Below, in pieces: positions 8,483 through 17,800 of a DNA stretch of 64,000 nucleotides. The stretch comes from Nitrospira sp. (GTDB taxonomy: Bacteria > Nitrospirota > Nitrospiria > Nitrospirales > Nitrospiraceae). The notes under the pieces are model-generated. The model made no database searches and was not told the origin of the DNA. It saw only the letters and a program-made list of their open reading frames with translations. Both the position numbers and the translations under genes were made by a program. Where the stretch lies: NCBI GenBank assembly GCA_022226935.1, contig CP092081.1:1183660-1247659 (forward strand), given 5' to 3'. How positions within the stretch are numbered: the stretch's first letter is position 1; every line of letters begins with the position of its first letter.

Positions 8483-10027
8483 TTGGCCGTCATCGCGTTC
8501 ATCCTTGTCGCCCTTCTGGGCTACATGTACGCCGACAGCCTGAGATTTCTCTTCGGACAATGGACTAGTGATGACTATGGTCATGGGATATTTGTGCCTT
8601 TCATCAGCGCCTTTCTTGTGTGGCAGACTCGGCACAGATTGACCAGGCTGAGGCTGGCTCCTTCCTGGTTGGGGCCGCTTGTAGTTCTGGCTGGTCTCCT
8701 CCTTTACACTGCAGGTAATCTGGCGACCCTATATGTAATCTCGCATCTCTCCTTGTGGATTCTCATCATCGGACTTGTACTCTCCTTTTTTGGATTCAAA
8801 GCTTTGCGCGAGACGGCCTTCCCTCTCGCCTATCTTTTGACGGCCATCCCACTCCCGGTCTTCCTATACAATGCGCTTTCTAGCCAATTGCAGCTCTGGT
8901 CATCGGCCTTGGGTGTCGGAGTGCTGCAGTTCATCGGGGTTACCGCATTTCGTGAAGGCAATATCATCGATCTCGGCCCAGTGCAGTTGCAGGTCGCAGA
9001 GGCCTGCAGCGGAATTCGTTATCTATTCCCGCTAACATCGCTGGCGCTGTTGTGTGCCTACTTCTTCCGCGATCGCATGTGGAAACGAACTTTGTTAGTG
9101 ATCTCAGCCTTACCACTTTCGGTGCTGGTAAATGGTTTCCGTATCGGGGTCGTTGGCATTCTTGTAGAGCAGTATGGAGCCCAGGCGGCGGAGGGATTTC
9201 TGCACCTCTTCGAAGGATGGGTCCTGTTTCTCTTCACCCTGGCCTTGCTGGTGGTGGAAATGTGGGCCTTCTCACGCATGCAACCGTTGCCCGGTGCTCA
9301 CGGCTTCCTTGACCAATTCCGGCTTTCTGATAGGTCGATTGTTCCGGAACCGATGCAAGGGACTACACTGGCTGCACCGGCCATAGTATTGAGGGTTCCG
9401 GCCTATGTCGGAAGCCTCGCGCTAACCCTCCCCTTCGCGTTTTTTTGTTGGTCGACTGGCGAGAGGCTAGAGATACCGCCCGAACGTATCGCCTTTATCA
9501 ATTTTTCCATGCACATCGGGGAATGGCAGGGAAACCCGCAGCCGGTGGAGCCTCAACTTATCTCGGCCTTACGCTTTGATGATTACCTGCTGGCCGACTA
9601 TGCGGCGCCGGGAGGAGGGCCGCTCACACTGTACATGGCCTATTATCAATCGCAACGAAAGGGCCAATCCGCACATTCCCCGCAAAGCTGTATTCCAGGC
9701 GGCGGGTGGGAAATCACGTCCAAGCGAATGGTGGATCTGCCGATGGGCAAACTCACCGAACCAGTCAATCGCGTCCTCATCCAAAAGGATCGTCAGAAGC
9801 AGCTGGTGCTCTACTGGTTTAAGCAGCGTGATCGGATGCTCTCGAACGAGTACCTGGTGAAACTGTATTTGCTGTGGGACGCCCTGACCAGACAACGGAG
9901 CGACGGGGCCCTCATTCGATTGTCCGCCGCCGTCGACCCCGGCGAAGATGAGCAAGCGGTCGAAGAGCGATTGTTGCGATTCGCGCAGACCATTCAACCT
10001 CAACTGCATCGGTATATTCCGGACTAA
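8483..10027 (+). CDS. xrtD: Exosortase D-type (XrtD) fused to an EpsI domain
   Basis: 514 residues. The N-terminal half is a multi-pass exosortase with all three catalytic positions: Cys175 in AEACSGIR, Arg220 in NGFRIG and His241 in HLFEGW. The C-terminal half (about 305-514) is an EpsI domain, with GEWQG and the HSPQSCIPGGGW block. The exosortase-EpsI fusion next to a VPLPA-CTERM substrate is the arrangement described for exosortase D. It should cut sorting signals at the membrane and pass the protein to an unknown acceptor. The start is a TTG at 8483, chosen because no in-frame ATG retains the first membrane helix; the ribosome site is weak. It runs to 2 bp before the next gene. Confidence 0.88.
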   Translation: MAVIAFILVALLGYMYADSLRFLFGQWTSDDYGHGIFVPFISAFLVWQTRHRLTRLRLAPSWLGPLVVLAGLLLYTAGNLATLYVISHLSLWILIIGLVLSFFGFKALRETAFPLAYLLTAIPLPVFLYNALSSQLQLWSSALGVGVLQFIGVTAFREGNIIDLGPVQLQVAEACSGIRYLFPLTSLALLCAYFFRDRMWKRTLLVISALPLSVLVNGFRIGVVGILVEQYGAQAAEGFLHLFEGWVLFLFTLALLVVEMWAFSRMQPLPGAHGFLDQFRLSDRSIVPEPMQGTTLAAPAIVLRVPAYVGSLALTLPFAFFCWSTGERLEIPPERIAFINFSMHIGEWQGNPQPVEPQLISALRFDDYLLADYAAPGGGPLTLYMAYYQSQRKGQSAHSPQSCIPGGGWEITSKRMVDLPMGKLTEPVNRVLIQKDRQKQLVLYWFKQRDRMLSNEYLVKLYLLWDALTRQRSDGALIRLSAAVDPGEDEQAVEERLLRFAQTIQPQLHRYIPD

Positions 10028-10029
10028 CC

Positions 10030-11658
10030 ATGACCAGTGCAGTCTTTTTCAGCTTCATCACCTCGCTGTTCATCTGCATGGCGTTGATCCAGCCGTTGCA
10101 GGCAAATGCCGGCCGTTGGCGGTTCATGGATCTTCCAGGCGAGAGAAAGGTCCATGCGAATCCAATTCCCCGGATCGGCGGAATTGCGTTCGGCTTTGCG
10201 GCACTCCTGTCTATTTCCTTCTGGGTGCCGCAGGATCCGATCATCACCCCGGTGTTGGTGAGCGCCTCGATCCTCCTGGCGTTCGGCATTTGGGACGACC
10301 GGGCCAATCTGAACTACCGCACCAAACTCGTCGGGCAATTGCTGGCTGTCCTGGTGGTGATCGGCATCGGCCACATTCGTTTCGAACAGATCCCGTTTTT
10401 CTACGAGGAGGAAGCGCCACTGTGGCTGACGGTGCCCCTGACCGTGGTCTTTCTGGTCGGGGCCTCGAACGCCGTCAACCTTTCAGACGGCCTCGACGGA
10501 TTGGCAGGCGGTCTAGCTTTCCTCAGTTTTGCCGGCATTGCCTATCTCGCCTATCTGTCGCACGACACCACTGTGCTAGTGCTGGCCGGGGGATTTTTGG
10601 GCGGCTTGCTGGGATTCTTGCGCTACAACACCTATCCAGCCAGGATTTTCATGGGCGACGCGGGCAGTCAATTGCTCGGCTTCTCAATGGGTATCCTCGT
10701 ACTCGTCATGGGCGACCCTGCACGTGACCCTTTCCCGGTTTCCATCGGCCTCCTTCTGCTTGGGCTGCCCTTCCTCGATACGATTGCCGTCATTGGGCAG
10801 CGGCTCGCAAAAGGCCGATCGCCCTTCATCGGCGACCGGAACCATGTCCACCACAAGCTGCTGGCGCTGGGACTCTCGCACTATGAAGCGGTCATCGTGA
10901 TCTATGGGATTCAGGCGGTGATGGTCGGCCTTGCGTACCTTCTTCGCTGGCAGTCCGATGGCTTGATTTGCACCATATATGGCGGCTTTGCCGCGGCCAT
11001 GTTGGCCCTGCTCATCGCCACAGAGCGGCGCCTGGCTCCGTCGTCGGTTCCATCGAGCGGCCGCGTCCTTTCCGACAGCAAACTGGCCAGAGCAGGATTG
11101 TGGCTCAGCGAGATGGCACCGCGGTTTCTTGCAGTCGTGGTCCCGGTGTTTTTGATCGCGAACGTTTTTGTGCCGGGACATGTCCCGATGGATGTCGGAT
11201 ACGCCGCCCTCACCCTGTTTGCTGTCGTGTTGGGAGGTTTCTGGCTCATGCCACAGTATCGTTCTCATTTTGTTCGGGGTGGGCTGTATGTAGGCAGTGC
11301 CTTTCTCATGTACATGGGGGAGCAATCGGGGATGTCCGACATCTGGCCCATCTATGTCACGCACAATGCGCTCTTGGCCCTGATTGCCCTTCTCGTGTTG
11401 TTGAGTATGCGCTTCAGTCGAGGTAATCGATTCCAGACGACGCCGTTAGATTACTTGATGGTCTTCTTTGCGTTGATCGTGCCGCTCCTGCCAGAAATGC
11501 GTGCCGACATGCCGACCCTGAGCATTCTGGCAGCCAAACTCATTGTGCTGTATTTTTCGTTCGAACTATTGCTCCATACGTTTACCGATCGGGTCAAGCA
11601 ACTGGGTCTGGTCTCGTTGTGGATCCTGCTCGGGCTGGGAGTTCGGGCATGGCTGTAG
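10030..11658 (+). CDS. WecA/MraY-family undecaprenyl-phosphate sugar-1-phosphate transferase
   Basis: 542 residues, almost all membrane helices. The first roughly 330 residues are the polyprenyl-phosphate transferase domain: NAVNLSDGLDGLAGG near residue 146 and GDAGSQLLGF near 208, both diagnostic, with a His-rich NHVHHKL block near 275. It transfers a sugar-1-phosphate from a UDP-sugar to undecaprenyl phosphate, the first committed step of repeat-unit assembly. About 200 extra residues with further helices follow the catalytic domain, longer than WecA (about 360). Follows exosortase by 2 bp, so the two are probably co-translated. Confidence 0.88.
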   Translation: MTSAVFFSFITSLFICMALIQPLQANAGRWRFMDLPGERKVHANPIPRIGGIAFGFAALLSISFWVPQDPIITPVLVSASILLAFGIWDDRANLNYRTKLVGQLLAVLVVIGIGHIRFEQIPFFYEEEAPLWLTVPLTVVFLVGASNAVNLSDGLDGLAGGLAFLSFAGIAYLAYLSHDTTVLVLAGGFLGGLLGFLRYNTYPARIFMGDAGSQLLGFSMGILVLVMGDPARDPFPVSIGLLLLGLPFLDTIAVIGQRLAKGRSPFIGDRNHVHHKLLALGLSHYEAVIVIYGIQAVMVGLAYLLRWQSDGLICTIYGGFAAAMLALLIATERRLAPSSVPSSGRVLSDSKLARAGLWLSEMAPRFLAVVVPVFLIANVFVPGHVPMDVGYAALTLFAVVLGGFWLMPQYRSHFVRGGLYVGSAFLMYMGEQSGMSDIWPIYVTHNALLALIALLVLLSMRFSRGNRFQTTPLDYLMVFFALIVPLLPEMRADMPTLSILAAKLIVLYFSFELLLHTFTDRVKQLGLVSLWILLGLGVRAWL

Positions 11659-11666
11659 GAAGCAAA

Positions 11667-14045
11667 ATGAAATTGGAATTCTGTGTCCTTCTGCTGATGA
11701 TGTCACTGCTGGCGTGTGGTGGACCACAGGAACGGAAGGCGCAATACCGCGCCAAGGCACAGGATTATATCCAGGCAGGGAACTTTCCGAAGGCCCGGGT
11801 GGCGTTGCGAAATGTCTTGAAGATCGATCCAAAAGACGCGGACGCGTACTTTCTCGTGGCCCAGGTCGAAGAAAAGGAAAAAAATTGGCGTAACGCCGTT
11901 GCCAATTACCAACAAGTCGTCGAACTGGTGCCGGACCACAAAGAGGCGCTGATTGTCCTGGCCAAGTACTATCTCGAAGCCAAACTGGCGGATGAGGTGG
12001 GGCGTGTGGCCGACAAGGTACTCGCCACACATCCGCAGGACCCGCAGGCGCAGGCATTGAAGATCGCCCTGCTGGCGCAGCAGGGCCAGGTGAGCCAGGC
12101 GATGGTGCGGGCAGAGCAGCTGAGCCAACAGCATCCGACCGAGCCGGATGTCGCCATTCTGCTGGCGACGCTGTACGGTCAGATACACCGCCTGTCTGAT
12201 GCCAGGGTGACGTTACAACGTGCGATTCAAACACATCCGCATCACCTGGACCTCTTGCAGAATTTAAAGACCATCCTCGTCGAAGCGCACGACGCCAAGG
12301 CTACGGAACAGGTGTTACGTCAGATCATTCAGGAAGAGCCGACGGTCTATGATCATCGTCTGAAACTGGCCCGTTTTTTCGATCAGCTTCACGCGCCTGA
12401 TCAGGCCGAAGCCGTGCTGCGCGAGGCGCTCACGGTGTTCCCTGAGAATGACCAGGCCTGGTTGGCCTTGGCCGACTTCTTGAATATGCGACGGGGGATG
12501 GGGGAAGCGCGGGTCGCCTTAGGGCAAGCTGCGAAACGGTTGGCCTATTCAACGCAGATCCAGTTCGCCCTGGCCACGCTGTATGAGTCTCATAAAGATT
12601 TCGCTGAAGCGAAACGGGTCTATGAAGCCTTGGAAAAAGATTACGACAAGAAACCGGCGGGATTGGATGCGCAGGTCAAGATTGCACAGCTAGACTTCAA
12701 CGCCGGTCGGCAGGAGGAAGCAGAGCGGCGACTGTCGGCCGTGTTACGGCAAAATCCCCGTTCAGCCCAGGGGTTGATCCTCCAGGGAAAGATGGCATTG
12801 ATCCGGCGAAACGGCAAGGACGCCGTACAGGCCTTCCGGACCGTGCTTCGTGATCAACCGGAACTCGCCCATGTGCACTACCTGCTCGGACAGGCCTACC
12901 TGACGACGAGTGACTCATCGTTAGCCCGTGAAAGTTTCGAACGTGCCGTGGCACTTCAGCCCGACTTGCTCGATGCGAATATGACGCTTGCCGCGATGGA
13001 AAGCCGGAATGGGCAATCACAAATCGCCAGGACGCGCTTGAAGACCATCCTGAAATCCCATCCTGATCATCGGCAGGTGATGGAGATGTTGTTCGGCTTG
13101 GATCTTGCGGCCGGCGACTGGAATCATGCCGCGTCGGTGCTGAGCCGTCTACGGCAATTGGAGGGAGAAACACCCGCTATACTTATGGCGGAAGGTAAGC
13201 TCTACGAGAGCCGAAAGGAGTTCGCTCAAGCCATTGTCGCCTATGAGCGCGCGGCGACCATGGCCGTCGATACGCAGGAACCTCTGGTGGCGGTCGTGCA
13301 GCTCGATCTCCAGAATAAGCAGCCTGAACGTGCCAAACGCCGCTTGGAAGGTATTCTAGCCGCACATCCCGATCATCCCTATGCCAACGGGTTGATGGGA
13401 GAAGTTTTGACGCTTATGGGACGCCGGGATTCGGCCATGGCCCATTTCCGCGACGCGATCAGAATCAACCCGCGCTGGCTTACCCCGTGGCTTGATGCAG
13501 CTACACTCTCGATCGCACAGGGGCAGGCAGACAGCGCGATTCGAATGCTGAGAGAAGGGTTGAACACGAACCCCGCCAGTGAAGAGTTACACATGTTGTT
13601 GGCGTCGGTACTGGCGAGCCAGAATGCGGTCGATGAGGCCATTGCAGCCTATGACGCCGTGCTCCGCATGAATCCGCGCAATATATTCTCAGCGAACAAT
13701 CTAGCGGCACTGCTGGCCGATCACAAACAGGATGCGCCGAATCTCGAACGTGCGTTTCGCTTGAGCCGTGAGTTCGAAAAAGACGCCCCGCATCCGCTGT
13801 TTCTCGATACGCTAGCCTGGGTGAGGCTGAAAATGGGGCATTTGGAGGAGGCGCTGCGCATCATGCGGCAGGCGATCGTAAAAGCCCCGGATCTCCCGAC
13901 ACTCAATTATCACCTGGGTGCAGCCCTGTACCAGTCAGGCCGCAATGGTGAAGCCAAGGTGTATCTCGCAAAAGCGCTCAAAAGCACAGAACAATTCCAA
14001 GGGCGAAGTGAAGCACAACAACTGCTCGCCCGGTCGAACGGATAG
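11667..14045 (+). CDS. prsT: PrsT-like TPR lipoprotein of the PEP-CTERM/exosortase system
   Basis: About 792 residues. Start set at ATG 11667, 8-9 bases after AGGA; it overlaps nothing essential and opens a lipoprotein signal (MKLEFCVLLLMMSLLAC, lipobox LLAC). The rest is a long array of tetratricopeptide repeats, each with the usual A-L-x-x-P spacing. This matches PrsT, a TPR lipoprotein of exosortase/PEP-CTERM loci. It probably serves as a periplasmic scaffold for polysaccharide or protein export. An earlier in-frame start would put extra polar residues before the signal and is less likely. Confidence 0.85.
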   Translation: MKLEFCVLLLMMSLLACGGPQERKAQYRAKAQDYIQAGNFPKARVALRNVLKIDPKDADAYFLVAQVEEKEKNWRNAVANYQQVVELVPDHKEALIVLAKYYLEAKLADEVGRVADKVLATHPQDPQAQALKIALLAQQGQVSQAMVRAEQLSQQHPTEPDVAILLATLYGQIHRLSDARVTLQRAIQTHPHHLDLLQNLKTILVEAHDAKATEQVLRQIIQEEPTVYDHRLKLARFFDQLHAPDQAEAVLREALTVFPENDQAWLALADFLNMRRGMGEARVALGQAAKRLAYSTQIQFALATLYESHKDFAEAKRVYEALEKDYDKKPAGLDAQVKIAQLDFNAGRQEEAERRLSAVLRQNPRSAQGLILQGKMALIRRNGKDAVQAFRTVLRDQPELAHVHYLLGQAYLTTSDSSLARESFERAVALQPDLLDANMTLAAMESRNGQSQIARTRLKTILKSHPDHRQVMEMLFGLDLAAGDWNHAASVLSRLRQLEGETPAILMAEGKLYESRKEFAQAIVAYERAATMAVDTQEPLVAVVQLDLQNKQPERAKRRLEGILAAHPDHPYANGLMGEVLTLMGRRDSAMAHFRDAIRINPRWLTPWLDAATLSIAQGQADSAIRMLREGLNTNPASEELHMLLASVLASQNAVDEAIAAYDAVLRMNPRNIFSANNLAALLADHKQDAPNLERAFRLSREFEKDAPHPLFLDTLAWVRLKMGHLEEALRIMRQAIVKAPDLPTLNYHLGAALYQSGRNGEAKVYLAKALKSTEQFQGRSEAQQLLARSNG

Positions 14046-14057
14046 GAGTCGTACATT

Positions 14058-14669
14058 ATGCAGCTGGGTTTCAAGATCGTTCAGAACATCACGTTGGCAT
14101 GGATCATCGGCATGCTCCTGACCGTCGCTGTGAGTTGTCAGTCCATTGACCAGCGAGGCACCGCCCAGGAGGCTCTAAATTCTGACCTTGGGTACCAGCT
14201 TGGCCCCGAAGATGTATTGCTCATTTCGGTCTGGAAAGATGAACACCTGACACGTGAGGTGGTCGTCAGGCCGGATGGTTTGATTTCCTTTCCCCTGGTA
14301 GGGGATGTTCCTGCGGAGGGCCGGACAGTTGAGGACCTGCGCATGGATCTCGCCAAACGATTGATCAAGTACATTCCTGCGGTGAATCTCACGGTCGCTG
14401 TGATTAAGCCGCTAAGCTATAAAGTGTATGTCGTCGGACGCGTGGCCAAGCCTGGCGAATTCCTGGTCGGTCACTATACTGATGTCCTCCAAGCCCTGAG
14501 CCTTGCCGGCGGATTGACACCCTTTGCGGCAGAAAACGACATCAAGGTCGTACGCCGAGTAATGGGACAACAGCAGACATTCTCGTTTCGGTATGGTGAT
14601 GTGCGAAAGGGGATGGATCTCGAGCAGAATATTATCTTGCAGCGCGGCGACGTCGTGATGGTGCCGTAG
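14058..14669 (+). CDS. Wza-type polysaccharide export lipoprotein
   Basis: 203 residues with an N-terminal signal and lipobox (LTVAVSC, Cys27). A Poly_export domain (about residues 45-120, YQLGPEDVLLISVWKDEHLT) is followed by one SLBB-like beta-grasp domain (YVVGRVAKPGEF onward). It would form the outer-membrane/periplasmic exit channel for the polymer. It is shorter than Wza (about 380 residues) and lacks the C-terminal amphipathic helix, as in EpsE-type proteins of exosortase loci, so the neighbouring barrel may supply the outer-membrane pore. Confidence 0.88.
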   Translation: MQLGFKIVQNITLAWIIGMLLTVAVSCQSIDQRGTAQEALNSDLGYQLGPEDVLLISVWKDEHLTREVVVRPDGLISFPLVGDVPAEGRTVEDLRMDLAKRLIKYIPAVNLTVAVIKPLSYKVYVVGRVAKPGEFLVGHYTDVLQALSLAGGLTPFAAENDIKVVRRVMGQQQTFSFRYGDVRKGMDLEQNIILQRGDVVMVP

Positions 14670-14672
14670 TTC

Positions 14673-15911
14673 GTGAAGGCGTCATTGTTCTACAAGCGTT
14701 GGGGGAGATATACGTGCTTGGGGGCGGAGACGGGATCTCTCTGTCTGCTGCTCGTCGCCATCCTCGCATGTTGGAATGCTATAGGCCTGGCTGCCGAATG
14801 GTCACTTGTGCCCTCGATGAGTACCAAGGCCTATTATAACGACAACCTGCTGTTGACACAGTCTCCGCATAGCTCGACCTACGGGTACGTAGTCTCTCCT
14901 GCAACGGAGTTTGCAGGAAAAACGGAACAGCTAGAGGTGAGTGGTAAGGCGGCGTTGGACTTCGTGGACTACTATGGCGGTGAAAACACCCGATTTACCA
15001 ACATATTTCTTCCAATTACAGCGCGATATCGAACCGAACGGGATGAGTGGGGATTTACTGGGGGATTCACGAGAGACAATACCTTGATGGGAGAACTACA
15101 AACGACTGGTGTAGTCCTCCGATTCACGCAGCGCAACCTCTGGGCCGTAAACCCATCTTGGACCAGAATGCTTACCGAGAGGCTCTCCTTCCAAGGGACA
15201 TTTCAGTTCAACCTAGCTAGTTATGAAGATGGCCTACGCTTGGGACTACTCGATTATAGGACCTATGGTGGCTCTGCAGGCTTCCTTTACCACATCACAG
15301 AGCAAGATGACCTTTCACTTGCTGGAACTTATACAAACTTTTCTACGAGCAATGCTCCTTTCGGTTTGCGCGCAAGCTTTCCCGGCGTAGTGCTGACTTT
15401 CAATCATACATTTACAGAATCTCTCAGGGGAACAGCCTACGGAGGGCCACGTTTCATATCCTCGACTAGTCGATTTGCCGGCGGCGAGCTAACCACTCAA
15501 GACTCAATCTGGGTCTTCGGCGCAGGGTTGACAAAACAATTCGACAGCGCCTCTATTCAAGCGACTATCAGTCGGGAAGTTTTCCCAAGTGGATTTGGCT
15601 TACTACTTCAGACAGATCGGGTAGGATTAGCTGCGTCTTATAAGTTATCTGAAAGGGTGACGGCCTTCCTCGGCACTTCTGCTTATATTGTTTCCGGAGC
15701 CACAACACGTGCCCAAGGGGGCAAGCTATCGAATCAAAACCTTTTCTTTACAACACCCAGCGTCTCTTGGAAATTTTCTGAGTGGTGGAAGGCAGAGGCT
15801 TCCTATACTTACGGATGGCGGGAAGTGGAAAACTTCGGTGACCCGGCAATGGCCAACACCGTCATGCTTACCTTGACCTATTATCCGCCAAAACTCGCAA
15901 TTTCAAATTGA
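14673..15911 (+). CDS. Outer-membrane beta-barrel protein of the exopolysaccharide locus
   Basis: 412 residues, GTG start 3 bp after the previous stop. A hydrophobic export signal ends near GLAAEW. After it come alternating aromatic/polar strands throughout (YYNDNLLL, FTNIFLPITARYR, VMLTLTYYP at the end), typical of a beta-barrel of the BBP2/PEP-CTERM-associated outer-membrane class. Position between the Wza-like and Wzz-like genes suggests it is the outer-membrane porin for polymer release. Codon use looks more A/T-rich than the genes around it, as is common in fast-evolving surface proteins; this is a visual impression only. Confidence 0.78.
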   Translation: MKASLFYKRWGRYTCLGAETGSLCLLLVAILACWNAIGLAAEWSLVPSMSTKAYYNDNLLLTQSPHSSTYGYVVSPATEFAGKTEQLEVSGKAALDFVDYYGGENTRFTNIFLPITARYRTERDEWGFTGGFTRDNTLMGELQTTGVVLRFTQRNLWAVNPSWTRMLTERLSFQGTFQFNLASYEDGLRLGLLDYRTYGGSAGFLYHITEQDDLSLAGTYTNFSTSNAPFGLRASFPGVVLTFNHTFTESLRGTAYGGPRFISSTSRFAGGELTTQDSIWVFGAGLTKQFDSASIQATISREVFPSGFGLLLQTDRVGLAASYKLSERVTAFLGTSAYIVSGATTRAQGGKLSNQNLFFTTPSVSWKFSEWWKAEASYTYGWREVENFGDPAMANTVMLTLTYYPPKLAISN

Positions 15912-15958
15912 TTTAAACGGCGACACCTTGTGCCGTTTCAATCTAGGAAGTATTTTTT

Positions 15959-17728
15959 ATGATGACAACTCAACATATTCAGGAACTTGAATCGAGGCTA
16001 AACCTACGCGAGTACCTGGCCATCGTTCAGCGAAGACGACCGTCGATTCTCTTGATTGGGGGCTTACTACTCTGTTTGAGCATGACCGCGGCAATCATAT
16101 GGCCTCCGACTTATAAGTCCACCGCAACTATTCTGATCGAAGAACAGGAGGTCCCAGCCGAGTTAGTCCATAGCACGATCACCAGTTACGCCGACCAACG
16201 CATTGAAATGATCAAGCAGCAGGTCATGAGCCGTTCCAGTCTTTGGAAAGTAGTCGAGCAGTACAATCTCTATGACGGAATGCGGAAGGAAAACCCCACA
16301 GAGGAGGTCATTAAACGCTTCATCAAGGATATCGAAGTCGAGGTCATCAGCGCCGACGTGATCGATAAACGGACGCACAATGCGACCAAAGCGACGATTG
16401 CCTTTACCGTCTCGTATAACAGCCGCACTCCGGAGATTGCCCAACGTGTAGCCAACGAATTGACCAGCCTCTTTCTCGGTGAAAACTTGAAAAGCCGGGA
16501 GCGACAGGCGCAGGAGACGACCACATTTCTCAAACAGGAGGCGGAGAGCCTCTCCGCACATATCGAGGAGGTTGAAGCCAAACTCTCCAAGTTCAAGCAG
16601 CGCGCCAGCGGCGCCTTGCCGGAGCTGATGCCGCTCAACCTTCAGATGATGAACCAGGCCGACCGCGAGTTGGTGGATCTCGACCAGCAAATCCGGAGCC
16701 TCGAGGAACGCAAGAACTACCTTGAAGGAGAACTTGCAACGATCAAACCGAACACGCCAATCCTGTCGGTCACCGGCGAACGCATCCTGGATAGCGTCGA
16801 GCGTCTACGTGCATTACGCGCCGAATATGCTTCGGCCTCCGCGAATTTCGCTGCAGACCATCCAGATGTGATCCGCATGAAGCAGGAAATTGCCGCGCTG
16901 GAGCGCGAAACCGGCGCAGGCCCGGAAGGGGAGGAAATCGCGAAACAACTCATCGATGCCAAGGCCAGATTGGCGACGTTGACGGATCGTCTGGGTTCCG
17001 AGCACCCCGATGTCACGCAGACGAAGCGTACGATCGCGGCATTGCAGCGGGATCTGGGCCGACTCGGTGCCGGTGCGCTCAATAGAACTCAGCAGCGGCC
17101 TGAAAATCCGGCCTACATCAACATTCAGGCCCAACATAATTCTGTGGTCTCCTCGCTCGACGGCTTGAAAAACAGCCGCACGATCGTGAAACGCCGGCTG
17201 CAAGACTATGCCTCGCGTGTGGAGAAAACCCCGGCGCTCGAACCGGACTATCTGGTCTTGATCCGTGACCGCGATACCTCTGCCCAAAAATATCAGGACA
17301 TCCGCTCACGGTTGCTGGAAGCGAAGGTATCGGAAGGCCTCGAGGTGCAGCGGAAAGGCGAACGGTTCTCGCTCATCGATCCACCAGGATTGCCGGAAAG
17401 CCCGGAGAAGCCGAACAGGAAAGCCATTGTATTGCTGGGATTCATCTTGGCAATGGCAGGGGGTGCCGGGGCGGCTGCCTTGGCCGAACATCTCGACCAT
17501 TCCATCCGGACGCCTGAACAACTGGTGCGGGTCGCACAGGCCTTTCCGCTGGCCGTCATTCCCTATCTGCCGAACCAGACGGATCTGGCTCGCGCGATGA
17601 GGCGTCGGAGCAGGATCAGGCTTGCCGGCCTGGGTGCCGTTGCCATCGCGCTCTTGCTCTGTCATGTTTTCTGGACGCCCCTGGATGTGGTGTGGTACGC
17701 GACGTTAAAACGGTTCGGGGTTGAGTGA
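15959..17728 (+). CDS. Wzz-like polysaccharide chain-length determinant (exosortase-system type)
   Basis: 589 residues. A membrane helix near residues 31-52, a long periplasmic part with coiled coils (about 170-430), the proline-rich IDPPGLPESPEKPNR signature near residue 475, and a second helix at about 486-508. This is the Wzz/GumC co-polymerase plan. An extra hydrophobic helix near 555-578 is unusual for the family. It controls chain length and works with the ATPase encoded next. Two in-frame ATGs sit at 15959 and 15962; AGGAAG at about 15944 serves either. Confidence 0.88.
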   Translation: MMTTQHIQELESRLNLREYLAIVQRRRPSILLIGGLLLCLSMTAAIIWPPTYKSTATILIEEQEVPAELVHSTITSYADQRIEMIKQQVMSRSSLWKVVEQYNLYDGMRKENPTEEVIKRFIKDIEVEVISADVIDKRTHNATKATIAFTVSYNSRTPEIAQRVANELTSLFLGENLKSRERQAQETTTFLKQEAESLSAHIEEVEAKLSKFKQRASGALPELMPLNLQMMNQADRELVDLDQQIRSLEERKNYLEGELATIKPNTPILSVTGERILDSVERLRALRAEYASASANFAADHPDVIRMKQEIAALERETGAGPEGEEIAKQLIDAKARLATLTDRLGSEHPDVTQTKRTIAALQRDLGRLGAGALNRTQQRPENPAYINIQAQHNSVVSSLDGLKNSRTIVKRRLQDYASRVEKTPALEPDYLVLIRDRDTSAQKYQDIRSRLLEAKVSEGLEVQRKGERFSLIDPPGLPESPEKPNRKAIVLLGFILAMAGGAGAAALAEHLDHSIRTPEQLVRVAQAFPLAVIPYLPNQTDLARAMRRRSRIRLAGLGAVAIALLLCHVFWTPLDVVWYATLKRFGVE

Positions 17729-17800
17729 TCGTCGTCTCCGTACCTTTGACATCCACGGTGCAGGTGAGACTTCACGAACGACGAAGGAAAAGGGATCGCC

